Shown here in pieces: positions 63,837 to 64,000 of a stretch of 64,000 nucleotides of DNA. A program made the translations under genes and the position numbers. The notes under the pieces are model-generated. The model saw only the letters and a program-made list of their open reading frames with translations. It was not told where the DNA came from and ran no database searches. Location of the stretch: NCBI GenBank assembly GCA_964057225.1, contig OZ059900.1:5032501-5096500 (forward strand), read 5' to 3'. This DNA comes from Auanema rhodensis. Its lineage: Eukaryota; Nematoda; Chromadorea; Rhabditida; Rhabditidae. Within the stretch, counting starts at the first letter, position 1; the number at the start of each line of letters is the position of its first letter.

Positions 63837-64000
63837 AGATGTTGAAACTCTTTAAAAATGTGTAATAAATGTTTTGAGAGTATCGTGAAAACAAGTTGGA
63901 AAAAAATTTTTTTTTGGACTGTGAGTCATTCGCATGGCTTAATCCTTGAGAAAAGCTACAGCGCTGACAGATTCAATCAAGTTTAAAAATAAACTTTTTT
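63837..64000 (+). repeat. Last monomer, cut by the window end
   Basis: A short H copy with TTGAGAAAAG and an AAAAATAAAC tract begins here and runs to the last base, inside its terminal T run. The array continues beyond the window. The AAAAATAAAC tract suggests that the cassette seen at 61.75 kb is starting again. Confidence 0.9.

Larger units (their letters stand above)
1..64000. repeat. Satellite DNA array, about 190-bp monomer, spans the entire window
   Basis: The window consists only of head-to-tail copies of one A+T-rich monomer, each opening with AGATGTTG. Starts at 1, 191, 381 and 570 give lengths of 190, 190 and 189 bp; a short class is about 171-174 bp. I estimate about 340 copies from window length and mean monomer length. 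Copies are mostly very similar, differing by a few diagnostic substitutions, by homopolymer length in the A/T tracts, and by a recurrent 19-bp deletion. No monomer was seen in inverted orientation and no foreign insertion was seen. Such arrays are typical of eukaryotic centromeric or pericentromeric heterochromatin. Family and species are not recognised. Both array ends lie outside the window. Confidence 0.99.
55456..64000. repeat. Right-hand mixed domain reusing earlier variant strings
   Basis: J copies start near 55456, 57161, 58079, 59553, 60298 and 62344, with irregular spacing. GTGTCATAAATG copies, which also have TCTGTGAGCCTTT, lie near 59021, 61259 and 63305 (2238 and 2046 bp apart). 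GGACATGG occurs at 57241, 57604 and 59823. The GTTCACAC cassette reappears at 61.7-62.2 kb. Short H copies remain frequent. No single HOR period holds over the whole stretch; four- and five-monomer units alternate. Confidence 0.8.

Noticed and set aside
1-64000. CRISPR array
   Set aside because: Repeats are contiguous at about 190 bp with no unique spacers, and no cas genes are present.
1-64000. Tandem transposon, rDNA or histone gene cluster
   Set aside because: The unit is under 200 bp, lacks coding capacity and terminal repeats, and contains no rRNA or tRNA motif that I can recognise.
1-64000. Assignment to a named satellite family or species
   Set aside because: The monomer did not match any satellite I can recall with confidence, including the Drosophila 1.688 family and alpha satellite. 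A database search would be needed, so no name is given.

Overview
The whole 64-kb window is one uninterrupted head-to-tail array of a satellite DNA. The monomer is about 190 bp, or about 171-174 bp in a short form, and I estimate roughly 340 copies. I found no unique sequence, transposon, RNA gene, CRISPR array or credible protein gene. All monomers I read lie in the same orientation, and the window starts and ends inside the array, so neither array edge is present. The base monomer is about 68% A+T, counted by hand on the first copy. This points to eukaryotic constitutive heterochromatin, pericentromeric or centromeric, in a long-read assembly. The monomer length is nucleosome-sized. I do not recognise the satellite family and cannot name the species from the sequence; an animal such as an insect is a guess only.

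Each monomer has a fixed internal layout. It opens with AGATGTTG. An AATAAA hexamer sits near position 28. An A7-C-T8 tract (about 64-79) is followed by a second A3T8 tract (88-98). A GC-richer core (101-150) holds an inverted repeat AGCCAT-TCGC-ATGGCT and an AGCGCT palindrome. The monomer closes with a long self-complementary A9T8 tract. Two subfamilies dominate: type I (GACAC..CTTTG) and type II (GAAAC..CTTTA). Many named sub-variants carry diagnostic changes, including B (AATAAG, GGCAAT), E (TCTGTGAG, TCGTTGAG), J (CTTTAAGAATG, GCCTTTCGC), K (GTTCACAC) and a short form H lacking 19 bp.

The variants fall in ordered strings, so the array is built of higher-order repeats (HORs) that change along the window. 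In 1-5.9 kb there is a 15-monomer duplication at 2852 bp and a trimer duplication at 569 bp. A block at 4.9-6.7 kb recurs at 9.7-11.4 kb. In 10.8-18 kb an approximately 2.06-kb unit recurs with indels. In 20.4-28.7 kb a block recurs at 3924 and 2794 bp, with a nested 1511/1320-bp duplication. In 28.05-30.61 kb a 750-bp tetramer is repeated about 3.4 times. Then comes a heterogeneous zone at about 30.7-34.8 kb, a 1697-bp duplication at 34.8-37.4 kb, and a 1300-bp heptamer duplication at 39.97-42.63 kb. A duplication of about 5.2 kb links 40.8-46.5 kb with 46.0-51.5 kb. A regular 936-bp pentamer runs from 50.97 to 55.5 kb, and 55.5-64 kb mixes variants seen earlier.

Nothing here works as a gene system. 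The interest lies in the record of how the array evolved: nested segmental duplications, whole-monomer losses inside duplicated blocks, recurrent 19-bp deletion between 12-bp direct repeats, chimeric monomers, and variant blocks shared across tens of kb. All lags were counted by hand from the coordinates and should be confirmed by self-alignment.
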